DNA of 64,000 nucleotides from Planococcus citri (lineage: Eukaryota > Arthropoda > Insecta > Hemiptera > Pseudococcidae), in the NCBI RefSeq assembly GCF_950023065.1, contig NC_088680.1, positions 29,748,559-29,812,558 on the forward strand, read 5' to 3'. Below, piece after piece: positions 49,101-57,234 of this stretch (positions are counted from its first letter, which is position 1; every line of letters starts with the position of its first letter). The position numbers and the translations under genes were made by a program. The notes beneath the pieces were generated by a model. It was not told where the DNA came from. It saw nothing but the letters and a program-made list of their open reading frames with translations, and did not search any database.

Positions 49101-52100
49101 ATCTTGAAAAATAATTTCACATTATTTTCAAGTAAAATTACGGTAATTTACCGTACCATCACGAGCTGTATTTGGGGGCAGCATTACAGTAAATACCGTA
49201 AATCAGAAGAAATTGTGTAAATTTGGAGCAAAATGTTTTTCAAAAACTAGAATCTTGAAAAATGATTCGGATTGATTCCACATTATTTTCAAGTAAAATT
49301 ACGGTAATTTACCGGTATTTACCATCACGAGCTGTATTTGGAGGCAGCATTACAGTAAATACCGTAAATTACAACAAATTGTGTAAATTTGGAGCAAAAC
49401 GTTTTTCAAAAATTAGAATCTTGAAAAATGATTCCACAATATTTTCAAGCGAAATTACAGTAATTTACCCGTATTTACCATTACACTAGATATTGAGGGC
49501 ATCCTTATGGTAAATACCGTAAATTACAACAAATTGTGTAAATTGGAGCAAAAATGTTTTTCTTTTTCAAAAATCAAAACCTTGCAAAAGTGCAAAATGA
49601 TTCGACCTTATTTTTTTCAAGTAAAATTACGGTAATTTACCATTACTTACCATCACACAATTTGGGGGTCAACATTACGGTAAATACCGTAAACTAAAAC
49701 AAATTGTTTAAATTTGGAGCAAAATGTATTTCAAAAATAATAACCTTGAAAAGCGATTCAACGTTATTCGGCGTTAACATCTCGTGGCGGCGCCACCATC
49801 GACTTGCTGAAAGGGGGACTTTTTGCAGAGAATCACATTCATTCGCATCTCGACAAGTCGTGTGTGCGCGTGTGTAAGCGTGCGTGAGTATGGAAATGTC
49901 CCCCTTTCAGCATGATAACATGTGTTTCATGCATTTCACCGCCTGAGTGCAACACATGTTCGTTGACTCCGAATTTTAAAGTACCTAAAATTACAGTAAT
50001 TTACCCGTATTTACCGTCACACGAGGTATTTTGGGTCAATCCTGTGGTAAGTATCGTAAATCACGACAAATTGAGTGACTAAATGGGTGGAATAACTTCT
50101 CAAAAATTGGGTGCCCGAAAAATAATTCAATATTTTTCTAGAAGAAATTACGGTAATTTACCCATAATTACCGCTGTGCGAGGTATTTTCAGGTAAAATT
50201 AACATAAATGTTGTATGTATATTATCCACGATAAACTAACAAAAGGGATATTTCAACCAGCAGCATTTTTTTTTTGAAATGAATAAAGCGAAAGTTTTTT
50301 TGTCGTCTTTATGATGAATATTTTTTACAAATATTTGGGGCAAGACTGCAAAACAATCAAAATTTCACAAAAATGATCTAAAAGGTTGACATTATCAGTA
50401 TGTACTCTATTTTAGAACCCTCCAAATCGATTTAAAGCGGTTTCGAACCATTTTGAGCAGTTCTGAGGCCTTCAGCAGGGTTTTGAAAGCTGAAATTTCC
50501 ACAAAATTTTACCCAATGCAGTTGAAAAGCCAAAATTTATGTACTTTCTACCTTAATTTCACCAGACCGAGTCGACTGGAGGTGATTTCAAGTCGTCAAG
50601 GAGCCTCCAGCCAACTTTTGAAAATTCGAGTTTTTGAAAAAACACCCGTTCAGTGATTACAAAGGTACCATTTTTCCAAAATGGAAATTTTTTGAAAATA
50701 TAGAACTTCTATATTAAGGTTGAAGGCTCCAGAATGGCTAGAAACCTCCAATCGACTCAGCATGCTGAAATTGGGGTTTGAAGTAAAGTTAAGATTTTCA
50801 ATTTCATTGGGTACCTAAAATTTTGTGGATCTTCCAGAAAATTTGCTGGAAACTCAGAACTACTCAAAGGTAGGGTACATAACAAATCCTAGCTTTCTAC
50901 ATCAATTGAGTGAAATTTCGATTTTTTTGACATTTTTGGCTGAAAATTTTTCTATAATTCACCAAAATTCAGCATTCAAAATTTTCTGGGTGATAATGTA
51001 AATTTGCACCATCTTTCAATATTTATCTCTTTGTTTGATTCCACAAAGTAAATAGGTATAAAAAAATATTAAAATCAAAACTCTTCGACTCACCTATTGA
51101 ATTTATGAATACTGTAATATCTCCTGAACGTCGCCCTTAGCCTTATTTCATTTCCTTCGACGACGATAGGCTGATCTTGTTCCTCCAGCTTTTGATATAT
51201 TTGGTAAAAGATAAACACAATTACAGCCAAAGGAATAGCGAACCTGGAACAAAAAATCAGATTACCATTTAAGAAAACTTTCAAACGTTCGTTCACGAAA
51301 TCTCGATAATACATATTTAAATTAGATTCTCAAACGCGAACGCTGAATAAGCATCGACTTCGCAAGACTATGCTTTTCATCGACGCGCCAATGTCGAGAA
51401 AAAGGGAAAACTTCAATACATACTTTTAATTTATTATATCTTTTAATACGAAATTTTGCGGTTTCACTCGATATAGTCTCCCTTATACTTTTTTAACATC
51501 TCTAAAGGAAAAGTTTGAAAATTAAGTTAAAATAATACAGGAAAGTAGCCAAAGATCGGTTCTTTCGCTTTCAAGGTTGCCAATCAGCACGAAAAGGGTA
51601 ATTGATAAAGTTACCAAGGATAAAGGATCGATGTCGTTTTGACATTTCAACCCGTTAAAGTAGGGGTATTTCCATCTATAGACCGATAACGTGATAGATG
51701 ACGACGATATTTCGATAAGTTTTTTTCCCCTTTTTCATGCTTTCTCAAGTGTTTGTCGTCGAGTTACACTTCCTTCAAAAATTTTACGCCGCGATACGTG
51801 TATTTGTATTTTTAGCATTATTTTTCCCTGTTCTATATTTTCTTTTTGTAACGCTTTTCTTTCCTCTTTCTGTGTGTTAAATTCAGACGGCGACGATATT
51901 TTTCCATTTTTGACATTTATTAAAAAAATTTATCGCATCGTTTATTTCGGTTTGGGATATTGTCAAAACAAAAAGAAAAATTCTGCTTACTGGGGTCAAT
52001 TTTTCATTTCTATGGCAGCTTCCTATAGCGTGCGATAACGCGTATGGTTTGTTGGTTACATTGGAAAATATTTTCGATATCATTAGATATCGTTTTAGAA

Positions 52101-55100
52101 AGTATTGTTGATCGTGTGTACTTATAAACGCACCATTAATCAATTTTTTTCCTTTGCGAGAAAGTAAAGCAAGCCGCGTTCAAATGTTACCCTTCAAGCA
52201 TTGAAAAAAAAATTGGAATTATGTAAAATATCGTATTAATAAGCGTAATTGACACCTCGAAAGTTCAACAGTCTCTGAAAAAAAAATGTACAAATTCCCC
52301 CTCTCAAATATAAAGCTCATCAGATAAGCATAGTAGATTTTGATGCATTTCACTGTCACTATAATATATTTTCGAGGATCGTTTACAAATTTTTTTTTTC
52401 ACTCTGACCCTGAAAACCGAGGGTATTATTTTCATACAGAGCCTTCGGAAATCCTTGGCTAGAAAAAAATAAACAACTCGAAAGTTGGTTCTGTTTTCGT
52501 TCGTTAATGAAATTCGCCCAAGAAATATTTTAATTTAGAGGTAAACTAAACGTATAATGTCGTTTCAGCAGTATTACGTCGTGTCCTAAAAAATTCAAAC
52601 AAACGAAAAAAAACCACCCCAGAAATGTGGCAGCCGGCATAACATTGAAAGTTGGAAAATTCCCACCGACCGTACAAAACTTTCACAACGCATCGCGTAA
52701 TTTGACAATAAAAAATTCATTGCTGCGAGAGAAAAGTCATTTGTCCCTTTATAGCCGAAATATTTTTGCAAACCGTTTCGCAGCCGACAAAGTTGAGATT
52801 TTCTACGGTCTACTGCCGCTATATTTTATTACAATATTAAAACACTCGACATATTTTCGTGTTAAAATTCAACCATTCATGTAATCCTTATCGCCAAATG
52901 TTGCCGTGACGGGAAACTAGTAAACCTGTAATTTTACCTATGCTAAATTTACCCCTCCTCTCATTTCCCTAACCGTGGCCTTTCCTATAGTACTTATTTT
53001 ACTTTATATTTTCTGGTTTAATGTATTGCTCGTTTTGTTTTGTTCTCAGCCATTTTCGTTTGTAATTGTAATTATATTGTCAAACGTTATTATGATTTTT
53101 CTTTCAACATTTTTTTTATTGCTGTCGAAAAATTTTTTCATGATTAGTCAAAATTTCTCTTTTAAACGATGGTAATTAATAATAAATGTCGAAAAAAAAT
53201 CCGAGTGGGAAAGTTCCCCCGTTAGCGGAAGGAAAACGAGAAGGGGGAGGGGGTGAAATTATTGGATAAATGTAGCATATTGTCGTGCAGAACTGTAGAT
53301 GTAAAGATTGCACGAGTAGCAGAAATCGAGATTTTTCCCACTAATAACTGTAATTAGAGTTTTTTTTATTTGAAATAAAATTTTTAAACATCAGTTCAAA
53401 TTATGTATGCACATATTTTTTTCAGCAATTGAGAAAAAATCACTTGATAAAAATTTTTCAACTTAAATTTGATGCCTCAAAATACTTATCAAAGCAGCAT
53501 AGGTATAAATTCATCATTGCAATTATTTTTCAAAACAAGATTACAAAAATTCTAGGGGTGGCGGGAGCAAGAATAAATAGTAATTTTGGGCCCAAACGGT
53601 CGACTAGGATGAGAAAAAATGATGATGAAAAGTTCGGATTCTTCATCCCTCCCCCCACAACTATTTTGCGAGTGGAGGCCAAAATGTGATTTTTATGGCA
53701 AATTTTTCCATTTTTCGCCAAATTGTGATGAAAAACTCGTGTTTTTGGAATATGTTTCCAGCAGCGAGGGGAACCTATGAAACTTTTTTCAATTTTTTTA
53801 AATGATCTTTCACTGACTTATTGTATTTTAAAATATGCAAGTGGTAATTTGGAGTAAAGTTTTAGAACTGTAATCACCATCTTTTCATAGAATATGCTTC
53901 AAATATCCTAAATTATCTCATCAAAATTTTGAATGATTCTGAATTTTATTCAGTTATTTTTAACGTTGCATCAAGTTTTGATCGTTTTATTTTTTTATGT
54001 GATTCTAACAACTTTTTACGATGTTTTGAGCAAGTTCCAAAGTTTTGCGAAATTGACATAAATTCTATCAATTTTTGGTATTATTTTGAAGTAATTTATT
54101 TAAGCCAATTTTACAGTTTTAATGATAAGTTGAGAGATTTTTTTCACAATTTCATTTGACTTCAATAATATTAGATGAATTTTTCCAAATTTTGATACAT
54201 TTTTTTAAAATCAAGTATTTTAGCGATTCTTTGCTCAATTTTCACAAAGTCTCATCAATTTTCAGACAATTATAACTATTTTTACGACACTTTAACTTAC
54301 GCAATTTTGATAACTTTGCCCGGCCAACTATGCGAATTTTTAATCAATTTTCGGTCATTCTGAACTTCTGGAAGGTCAATTTAACAATTTTTATTATACC
54401 TACTCTCAGCATTTTTGACAAATTAAAATTCAATTTTGAGAATATTTAATCAAATTTTGGTAATTTTCAATAATCAGACAAGGTTCATGAAAAATCTCAC
54501 ACAAACATGAAAACTTTTGATCGTTTTTTAATACATACGAGAATTACGAGTATTCCATCAATTTTTGGTCTATGAGTGATTTTAAGCAAATTTTTCAATT
54601 TTATTTCTTGCTTTTTATTAAACGTCGATTGAAATAAGTAGGTATAAATAAGTACCGAATTTTGAAGGAATTTTACCAACTTCCCCTCCCTAGTTTGCTC
54701 CAGGCATCTGATGTTAAAAACATTCAATTCCAACAATTCCATCTAAATGAAATGGGTTTTAACGAGGTCAGGGAGAAAGGGAGAAAGCCTGAAAAATTGA
54801 GATGGGGAGGGGGTTCCATTGATGATACAGAAACGTTTTTTCGTCAGTTTTTTAAAAATATTTTTCAACGCAAATTAAAAATCTCCATTTTCATTGAAAA
54901 AAAACGTATATAGGTAGAAATAACTACATTTTATTACAATTTTCCGCAATTTTTGACTCTTAGGACAATAAATTACAAAAACCGAATCGCAGAGATTCTA
55001 CATTCAAAGAAAAGCTTTTTCTGGTGGACTAATTTTACAAAAATGGATAGCTCTTTGCTTTATCTGAGTTCTGTAAGTTTGAAAATTTCCAATAACGAAA

Positions 55101-57234
55101 AAACCACGAAAATCAGACCTGAAAATTATAAAATATCAGAACATCCTTTAGGAAATGTACGTAACTTTATGCAAAGAATGAAAATAATCCTTCATTTTTT
55201 CAAGAACGAATTTCCATTAAATACTTAGAACAACGTAATAAAATGGATAAAAACACAAGAAGGAGTGGAAAGGGGGTCAACAATTTTTCGAGAATTTTTT
55301 CTCATCAAATGAAAAGACATAATTTGAGCTCTTTAGAAAGAAAACCTAAATCAAGGCCAATTTCACCCCTTCAATCGACGAGTTTCATCTTTTTATCCCA
55401 GTTTTGTTTTGAAATCTGTCAAAGGCTGATTCGATTATCTTGACCAGCTACACCCTTTTGCACAAATAATAAAACCACACACAGCACACGAAATTAGAAG
55501 TAGACAATTTCAAGTTGACCCCATTTTTCCTGAATAAAATTTCAAGTCGTGTCTTATAAATGAAAAAAACCTCGTACACAAATTTCAATCAAACCTAAGA
55601 GCCTGAATGATGCAATCAAATTTTTCAAATTCCATCTGTCAGATTTTTTCCATGTGAATATTCCCTTTAGATTTCCCTTTTTATCAAACATTCGTGCACC
55701 CGCATGCATTTCAAATTAATGAAATTGTACTTAAAATTTGACTCGAAACATATTCACGTCGGATGTTTTTCAATTGAAACGAAGCGAGTGTTTTTTTTTA
55801 TTTATTTTTTTTTATCAAAGTTACTTCAATAAAATCTAGCATGCATGGGTCGTCTCTATGTAATTATAGAATACACTCACACGTCATTTCCCTATTCATT
55901 TTAGCTGTTTTTTCACATCACTGGTCAATAAATTATGCAAAAAGTCACAAAATGAACTCCACATACGAAGCATCGTCTCCTGTATTACCTCGACACCAGT
56001 CATCGTCGTGTCACCTGCAGCTACAGGGCCACGGATAGTCGCCGGTTATCCAAGGAAAACATGGATGTCATTCCATGGCAAGGCAAAACATAAATGTAGC
56101 TATAACGTTGTTTAATTTTGTCACTCGAATCATATCCACGACATCAGCAACGTAATAAAGATTCGCCTTTTGCAAGATGAGTATTTTGATATCGTGAAAT
56201 ATTAATTTCGCTAACATCATCGGGTTTCGCTTGTAACACAAAATGTATACTTTTCGTCGCTCTCGTCGCGAAATACGATGAAGATACGAATGGAATTACA
56301 TTTACGTTTGTAAAAATTAACAATACTCTGGTGACATGAATAACCCGACGATGCATGTACAATGTACATATGCAAACATAGTACTTACACATATTCGAAT
56401 AAAATGAATTTTTAAAAGCGTACAGAGACTTTGATAAAAAAAAACAGCGAGTTTTAGGGTACCGAGCAAAAAAAGGCTTGGAGCTTTTTTTAATTTTTTG
56501 CACAGCTTATGGCACGTGTACATGAGCTGATGGAGGATTCGTATGCATAAACCACGGTTAAAAGGTGAAGTTTGTAGGTACAAGAGTTCAACTCGTGATT
56601 TATATGCTCGAATGTACATAATTATTTTGCATCTTATACGTATATACCAGAATGTAATGTTTGTATAGATTCGATGAATTCGCCTAATAAATTGCGGCTT
56701 GTTGTTAAATTACACCGAGAAGATCCCTTCTTTTTGCCATGAAATTCGTTTACAATTGCCTCGAGTCAGTTAATATTAATTTTAAAATTTTACCATATAA
56801 CATGGAACTCAATAAATAGCAAAATTCGAGTCTACGTTGTTTGGATAATTTTTCCAAAGAATTTATTAAATTTTCGGAACGAGACAGTATAGACTCGTGT
56901 CGAAGGAGGAGAAGAGGCAGACCATGGGTTTGATGGGTTATCGTGGGACGTTTAGAAATTGATTTTATTTTTGACTCTAGGGATTGATAAGTATATTTTG
57001 CACGTTCAGTACATATCTTGACCGCAAACACGAACACCACTTTGTCAAATTAATGCGCCATGGGTTTTATACAAAGTTGAGGATGTTGTCTTACTACCAC
57101 AATACGAAATAAGAATAATGCAAAAAAAGTACTCACATTCCAACAAAAATGCCTCTAGAATACTCCTTCATGGCTTTATCGATACCGAATACACAAATGC
57201 CAGCTCCAACAGCATGCGAAACGTTGACATGCTC
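10116..57234 (-). CDS. Seven-transmembrane receptor, rhodopsin-family GPCR-like; last five coding exons (5' part not found)
   Basis: Minus-strand exons 57234-57137, 51243-51094, 26909-26727, 15153-15016 and 10308-10116 join in frame with GT-AG borders into 253 C-terminal residues. Exon 57 kb gives a loop with a single Cys (AGICVFGID), as in extracellular loop 2. With the 51-kb exon it forms TM5 (RGIFVGMFAIPLAVIVFIFY), then a charged loop 3. The 26.8-kb exon ends loop 3 with EEEKRVQ and supplies TM6 (FLWSMVGSFTACFGPLNIF), with Phe-Gly-Pro where CWxP is usual. The 15-kb exon is TM7 (LFVIFCWIAFLSTIITPLLV), with TP in place of NPxxY. The last exon is helix 8 (EDKNILKSYLNLC) and a Ser/Thr-rich tail ending in TGA. 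A strong GTAAGT donor about 13 nt after the stop suggests a 3' UTR intron. Introns reach 24 kb and contain three genes on the other strand. Ligand unknown; a neuropeptide-type orphan receptor is the best guess. The N-terminal half was not found in 57.2-64 kb. Confidence 0.78.
11340..13115. repeat. Degenerate minisatellite, motif GCAAAAA-GACTTTTTGACAATTTT
   Basis: About 1.8 kb in the receptor's last intron is built from variants of (G/T)GCAAAAAxCAGGACTTTTTGACAATTTTG repeated every 30-45 bp, often written xACTTTTTGxCAATTTT. Open frames on the minus strand (Phe/Lys/Ser-rich) are products of the repeat, not genes. The same motif returns at 26390-26535, 35310-35720, 40200-40640 and 60370-61060. 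Confidence 0.75.
13190..13870. repeat. Diverged direct duplication, about 370 bp apart
   Basis: AAAGGTCACTGAGTTTGGATCC (13199) and GAGGTCGCTGAATTTGAATCC (13573) open two similar stretches, each followed by a Phe-codon-like T run and a TCATC motif. Copies are diverged and no coding is seen. The 13870-15015 stretch that follows is plain intron. Confidence 0.35.
15441..15455. repeat. 15-nt poly-G tract
   Basis: Uninterrupted G run in otherwise AT-rich intron DNA. It could form intra- or intermolecular G-quadruplexes, and its length may be unreliable in an assembly. Confidence 0.85.
15456..16636. other. Intron sequence, probably old repeat, no gene
   Basis: It contains a G-rich phrase at about 15660-15730 (GGGGCACCCTCAGGGTG, then CAGCCTCCTAAGTCAATTTGG) that looks like dispersed-repeat sequence. 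I could not define ends or coding. Confidence 0.35.
16645..17318. mobile_element. hAT-like non-autonomous element (MITE), 674 bp, with 8-bp target duplication
   Basis: Left end CAGTGTTGCGGAGCGGAA and right end TTCCGCTCCGCAACACTG are a perfect 18-bp terminal inverted repeat. The host sequence GGGAGAGG is duplicated exactly on both sides (16637-16644 and 17319-17326). The CAGTG terminus plus an 8-bp target duplication is the hAT superfamily signature. Sub-terminal regions are stacked with GTTCCG/GCTCCG motifs on both sides, the clustered sub-terminal repeats typical of hAT transposase binding. The interior is AT-rich with no transposase frame. Confidence 0.92.
17759..17990. mobile_element. 232-bp hAT-like MITE inserted into the LINE remnant, 8-bp target duplication
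   Basis: AAGATAAT is duplicated at 17751-17758 and 17991-17998. Between them lies an element beginning CAGGCTTGGACCC and ending GGGTCCGGCCCTG, imperfect terminal inverted repeats matching at 10 of 13 positions. Removing the element plus one AAGATAAT copy reconnects the LINE reading frame (codons for KII to NEI). That independently confirms the borders. Confidence 0.88.
18240..18603. mobile_element. Second insertion in the LINE remnant, rich in ATCGATGTACATTGATGT motifs
   Basis: The LINE protein is interrupted after GTRDDL and resumes at QRALNVN. The intervening sequence carries repeated ATCGATGTACATTGA and TATATTGAT phrases near both ends and ends in AACTTTGCACCACTAC. Reversed, that reads as a TAGTGGTGCAAAG terminus like some hAT elements. 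The left terminus is not clear and no target duplication was found, so the class is uncertain. Confidence 0.5.
18720..21345. other. Intron sequence of the receptor gene, mostly unique, no gene
   Basis: From about 19400 the DNA becomes visibly richer in CpG and non-repetitive (for example 19440-20800), unlike the flanking repeats. Short frames show no family features. Confidence 0.45.
21350..24760. repeat. Satellite array, unit about 145 bp, about 23 copies, with five-unit higher-order period
   Basis: The unit reads TCCACTTGGTGACTTCTGG, TGAATCTGTCACCAGAACTC, ACCAGAATTCACCAAGGAG, CCAGACATTCAAAAAAATT, TAGGGCCCTGAGGACATTC, TGGTGAGTTTTCCATCATAA, TTCACCTTGAAAAAGAC in sequence. The GGGCCCTGAGGACATTCTG block recurs every 137-151 bp. 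A variant (GGAGGTACCTGACTTTCGAA, with GTTCACCAACAATTCGCC) recurs at about 22255, 22972, 23690 and 24399. That gives a higher-order period of about 715 bp, or five units. Each unit holds a hairpin (TTCTGGTGA, 5-nt loop, TCACCAGAA). Frames through it on the minus strand are repeat artefacts. The right-hand copies decay from about 24600. Confidence 0.93.
24770..26726. other. Intron sequence, no gene recognised
   Basis: Mostly unique. A short block of the GCAAAAA/CAATTT minisatellite motif lies at about 26390-26535, upstream (in plus coordinates) of the receptor TM6 exon. Confidence 0.4.
26910..33235. other. Part of the 24-kb receptor intron, no gene recognised
   Basis: Unique AT-rich DNA with a repeat pair at about 29680-29950. 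TCTGGAGAAATTxAAATTTT...CATTGGAGGCTACAGA is repeated as TCTAGAGAAATTGAAAATTG...CACTGGAGGCTACAGA. Both copies resemble the arms of the foldback element at 41746-42800. The stretch 31500-33000 is CpG-richer and unique. The 154-residue plus frame at 32414-32878 has no recognisable features. Confidence 0.4.
33470..33776. repeat. Hairpin repeat (MITE-like) upstream of modular gene A
   Basis: The arm near 33547-33590 (CTGAAACCGGAG, ATATTTTGGAACGCAGTGGTGC) is matched in reverse at 33692-33737 (GCACAACTGCGTTCCAAAAT, CTCGGTTTCAAAAATGAT). Outer ends carry CACTCATTTT and AAAATGAGTG. The copy upstream of gene B (37302-37585) has the same plan. Confidence 0.7.
34252..36589 (+). CDS. Modular secreted protein A: signal peptide, His/Gly/Ser-rich region, 4.5 attacin-like modules, 6 exons
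   Basis: Exons are 34252-34736, 34813-34950, 35068-35253, 35819-36004, 36146-36331 and 36403-36589, giving 455 residues. All five introns are GT-AG and phase 2. Residues 1-18 are a signal peptide (MKLSKIIISFAFVVAVNM), followed by an RSLR site that could be cleaved by a furin-type protease. Four copies of a 23-residue repeat follow (SHGNSGGSQGGSGHSGG...). Exon 2 is a half module. Exons 3-5 are each exactly 186 nt and encode SKDGTAQISGTAKQ ... ASKQISF ... NVNINGGIKKES ... HIGVDGSI-type units. Exon 6 is the last module (GKLSAGV ... KNLYSDNSITVDAKAGVKQ). Alternating polar and nonpolar residues suggest beta-hairpins. The last module resembles the C-terminal domain of attacin/hemiptericin-type antimicrobial proteins, so an immune effector is the leading guess; a silk or adhesive protein is the alternative. 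Compared with gene B it stops four residues early at TAG. The single-exon frame ending at 34740 only reads into the first intron. Confidence 0.85.
34368..34640 (+). repeat. Coding minisatellite, 69-bp unit, about 4 copies (gene A)
   Basis: A repeat unit of 69 bp encodes SHGNSGGSQGGSGHSGG plus six more residues. Length is in whole codons, so copy-number change keeps frame. It is homologous to the longer array in gene B. Confidence 0.85.
34951..36145. repeat. Introns of gene A, one with dispersed minisatellite
   Basis: The 565-nt intron 35254-35818 contains the GGCAAAAA/GACTTTTTGACAATTT minisatellite (35310-35720). The introns before the module exons share the acceptor context TTAATTTAG, showing that introns duplicated along with exons. 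Confidence 0.7.
36590..37300. other. 3' flank of gene A and junction of the tandem duplication
   Basis: This holds the 3' flank with the uninterrupted ATCTCAGAACTTCACGAG site that in unit B is split by the foldback element. Near 37085 it passes into the start of unit B. No clear AATAAA; AATAAT-type variants lie near 36690 and 36720. Confidence 0.5.
37302..37585. repeat. Hairpin repeat upstream of modular gene B (copy of 33470-33776)
   Basis: The arms CTGAAACTGG...GTATTTTGAAACACAGTAGTGCC and CACTGCGTAACAAAATTTTTC...CCGTTTCAGAAATGAT match those upstream of gene A, with more mutations. Confidence 0.6.
37856..37865 (+). promoter_or_regulatory. NF-kappaB (Dorsal)-like site upstream of gene B
   Basis: GGGAAAACCT fits the Dorsal-type GGG-AAAA-CC core about 350 bp before the gene B start. 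The aligned position in gene A (TACGATGAAAAGTAG) does not preserve it. A single site like this arises by chance, so this is only suggestive. Confidence 0.2.
38218..41535 (+). CDS. Modular secreted protein B: signal peptide, His/Gly/Ser-rich region, 6.5 attacin-like modules, 8 exons
   Basis: Exons are 38218-39005, 39082-39195, 39324-39509, 39594-39779, 39872-40057, 40748-40933, 41080-41265 and 41340-41535, giving 675 residues. All seven introns are phase 2, and exons 3 to 7 are each exactly 186 nt (62 residues). The signal peptide is MKLFKIIISLAFVVVVNT. A KSIR site follows, then a long region with six full 23-residue SHG(N/H)SGGSRGG repeats plus partial ones. Exon 2 is a half module (GNVNVNAGISKASG ... 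LGISGSL). Full modules follow the pattern SKDGTGKISG, KQEGRKSSINADASK, NININGG, KESS, GVEG. The last exon has KNLYSDNSITVDAKAGVKQ and ends GGIEIGKKFR, an aromatic-basic end like that of the attacin group. Relative to gene A there are two additional modules (exons 3 and 4). Secretion is clear; antimicrobial function is inferred. Confidence 0.87.
38385..38895 (+). repeat. Coding minisatellite, 69-bp unit, about 6 full copies plus partials (gene B)
   Basis: Repeats of a unit encoding SHGHSGGSRGGSGHSGG and six more residues. Late copies alternate S and L at two positions (GGSGHSGGL against GGLGHSGG), which suggests a two-unit duplication (138 bp) within the array. Antisense frames through it are artefacts. 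Confidence 0.85.
40058..40747. repeat. Gene B intron with dispersed minisatellite
   Basis: The 690-nt intron carries the GGCAAAAA/GACAATTTTTG minisatellite (about 40200-40640) at the place equivalent to gene A's 565-nt intron, so the motif was there before the duplication. A C-rich patch at 40110-40124 is specific to B. Confidence 0.7.
41746..42800. mobile_element. 1,055-bp foldback element with 3-bp target duplication and a preserved empty site
   Basis: The ends CAAGGGAACCTCTTGAGGTG (left) and CACCTCAAAAGGTTCCTTG (right) are inverted repeats. Homology of the two arms continues for several hundred bp on each side toward a centre near 42280 (GAGTGTGACACCTCA-type ends, GGCAGCTGAAAATTTGGATTT, AATCGAGTTG). 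TCA lies on both sides (41743-41745 and 42801-42803). The corresponding site downstream of gene A (near 36803) reads straight through as ATCTCAGAACTTCACGAG, so the insertion followed the gene duplication. No transposase frame is present. The 3-bp duplication does not settle the superfamily. Confidence 0.9.
42801..43424. other. 3' flank of unit B and upstream region of the third gene
   Basis: Homology to the gene A flank continues to about 43090. The remaining 330 bp before the ATG at 43425 are unique and should hold the promoter. No convincing TATA box was found. Confidence 0.45.
43425..44601 (+). CDS. Third secreted Gly/Ser/Thr/Gln-rich protein, 2 exons, related N-terminal plan but no modules
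   Basis: Exons 43425-43921 and 44382-44601 join at a phase-2 GT-AG intron into 238 residues. The signal peptide is MKFLQLLLLFSFVMAITVGV, followed by DSRIRGIKSGGGG, which parallels the RSLRS/KTIRG positions of genes A and B. A Ser/Gly-rich stretch is followed by five diverged 15-residue repeats (type GSKGSTADVQTQTNV). Exon 2 is Gly/Thr/Asn-rich (GFGLGQTGGLTSGQQTGLG) and ends with a Thr/Ser run (TSTSTSTST) and TAKPK. It shares strand, spacing, intron phase and leader style with the two upstream genes, so it is probably a distant member of the same cluster that lacks or lost the 62-residue modules. Function unknown; extracellular matrix, silk or immune roles are possible. The frame running to 43925 alone misses exon 2. 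Confidence 0.82.
44602..46540. other. Intron of the receptor gene, low-complexity, no gene
   Basis: It contains G-rich (44910-44935), T-rich and GAG-repeat patches. No supported coding region. Confidence 0.4.
45931..45965. repeat. GAG/GGA trinucleotide microsatellite
   Basis: About 11-12 perfect GAG triplets. Confidence 0.9.
46605..46819 (+). pseudogene. Possible LINE endonuclease fragment
   Basis: The plus frame from about 46605 contains FSKLGFTELVTKHRITHVDG, then FFCSATPSNGKFLSHDVI. This order (leader, LVT...R, D.F, S-H-D) recalls the end of LINE apurinic endonuclease domains, where an SDH motif is followed by V/I. It stops at TGA without a reverse transcriptase. Weak assignment; it may be chance. 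Confidence 0.3.
46820..48740. other. Intron sequence, CpG-richer and unique, no gene
   Basis: Non-repetitive stretch, with no exon-like frame carrying family features. Confidence 0.4.
48750..50210. repeat. Satellite array, unit about 158 bp, about 8 copies, rich in GGTAA/TTACC palindromes
   Basis: Units contain ACGGTAATTTACCCGTATTT, ACCATCACGAGCTGTATTTG, GGGGCAGCATTACGGTAAAT, ACCGTAAATTACAACAAATT, GTGTAAATTTGGAGCAAAAT, then TTGAAAAATGATTCCACAT and TATTTTCAAGTAAAATT. The TTACGGTAAATACCGTAAAT block recurs near 48880, 49034, 49184, 49351, 49507, 49675 and 50040. The last gap is long because of a separate insertion. Confidence 0.9.
49769..49985. mobile_element. GC-richer insertion of about 210 bp inside the 158-bp satellite
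   Basis: The satellite spacing jumps from about 158 to 365 bp here. The inserted piece has inverted GCTGAAAGGGGGACTTT (49807) and AAATGTCCCCCTTTCAGC (49896) arms around a GTGTGCGCGTGTG-like core, and starts with GTGGCGGCGCCACC. Exact ends are uncertain. Confidence 0.6.
50215..51093. other. Intron with dispersed-repeat fragments
   Basis: CGGTTTCGAACCATTTTGAG and GGCTCCAGAATGGCTAGAAA phrases (about 50440 and 50730) match repeats at 6600-9040, 42050-42560 and 63780-63850. No gene. Confidence 0.4.
51244..57136. other. Receptor intron, no gene recognised
   Basis: The parts 51350-53300 and 55700-57100 are unique and CpG-richer; 53400-55500 is T-rich and low in complexity. A plus-strand frame near 55953 (MNSTYEASSPVL) is too short to support. 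Confidence 0.4.
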
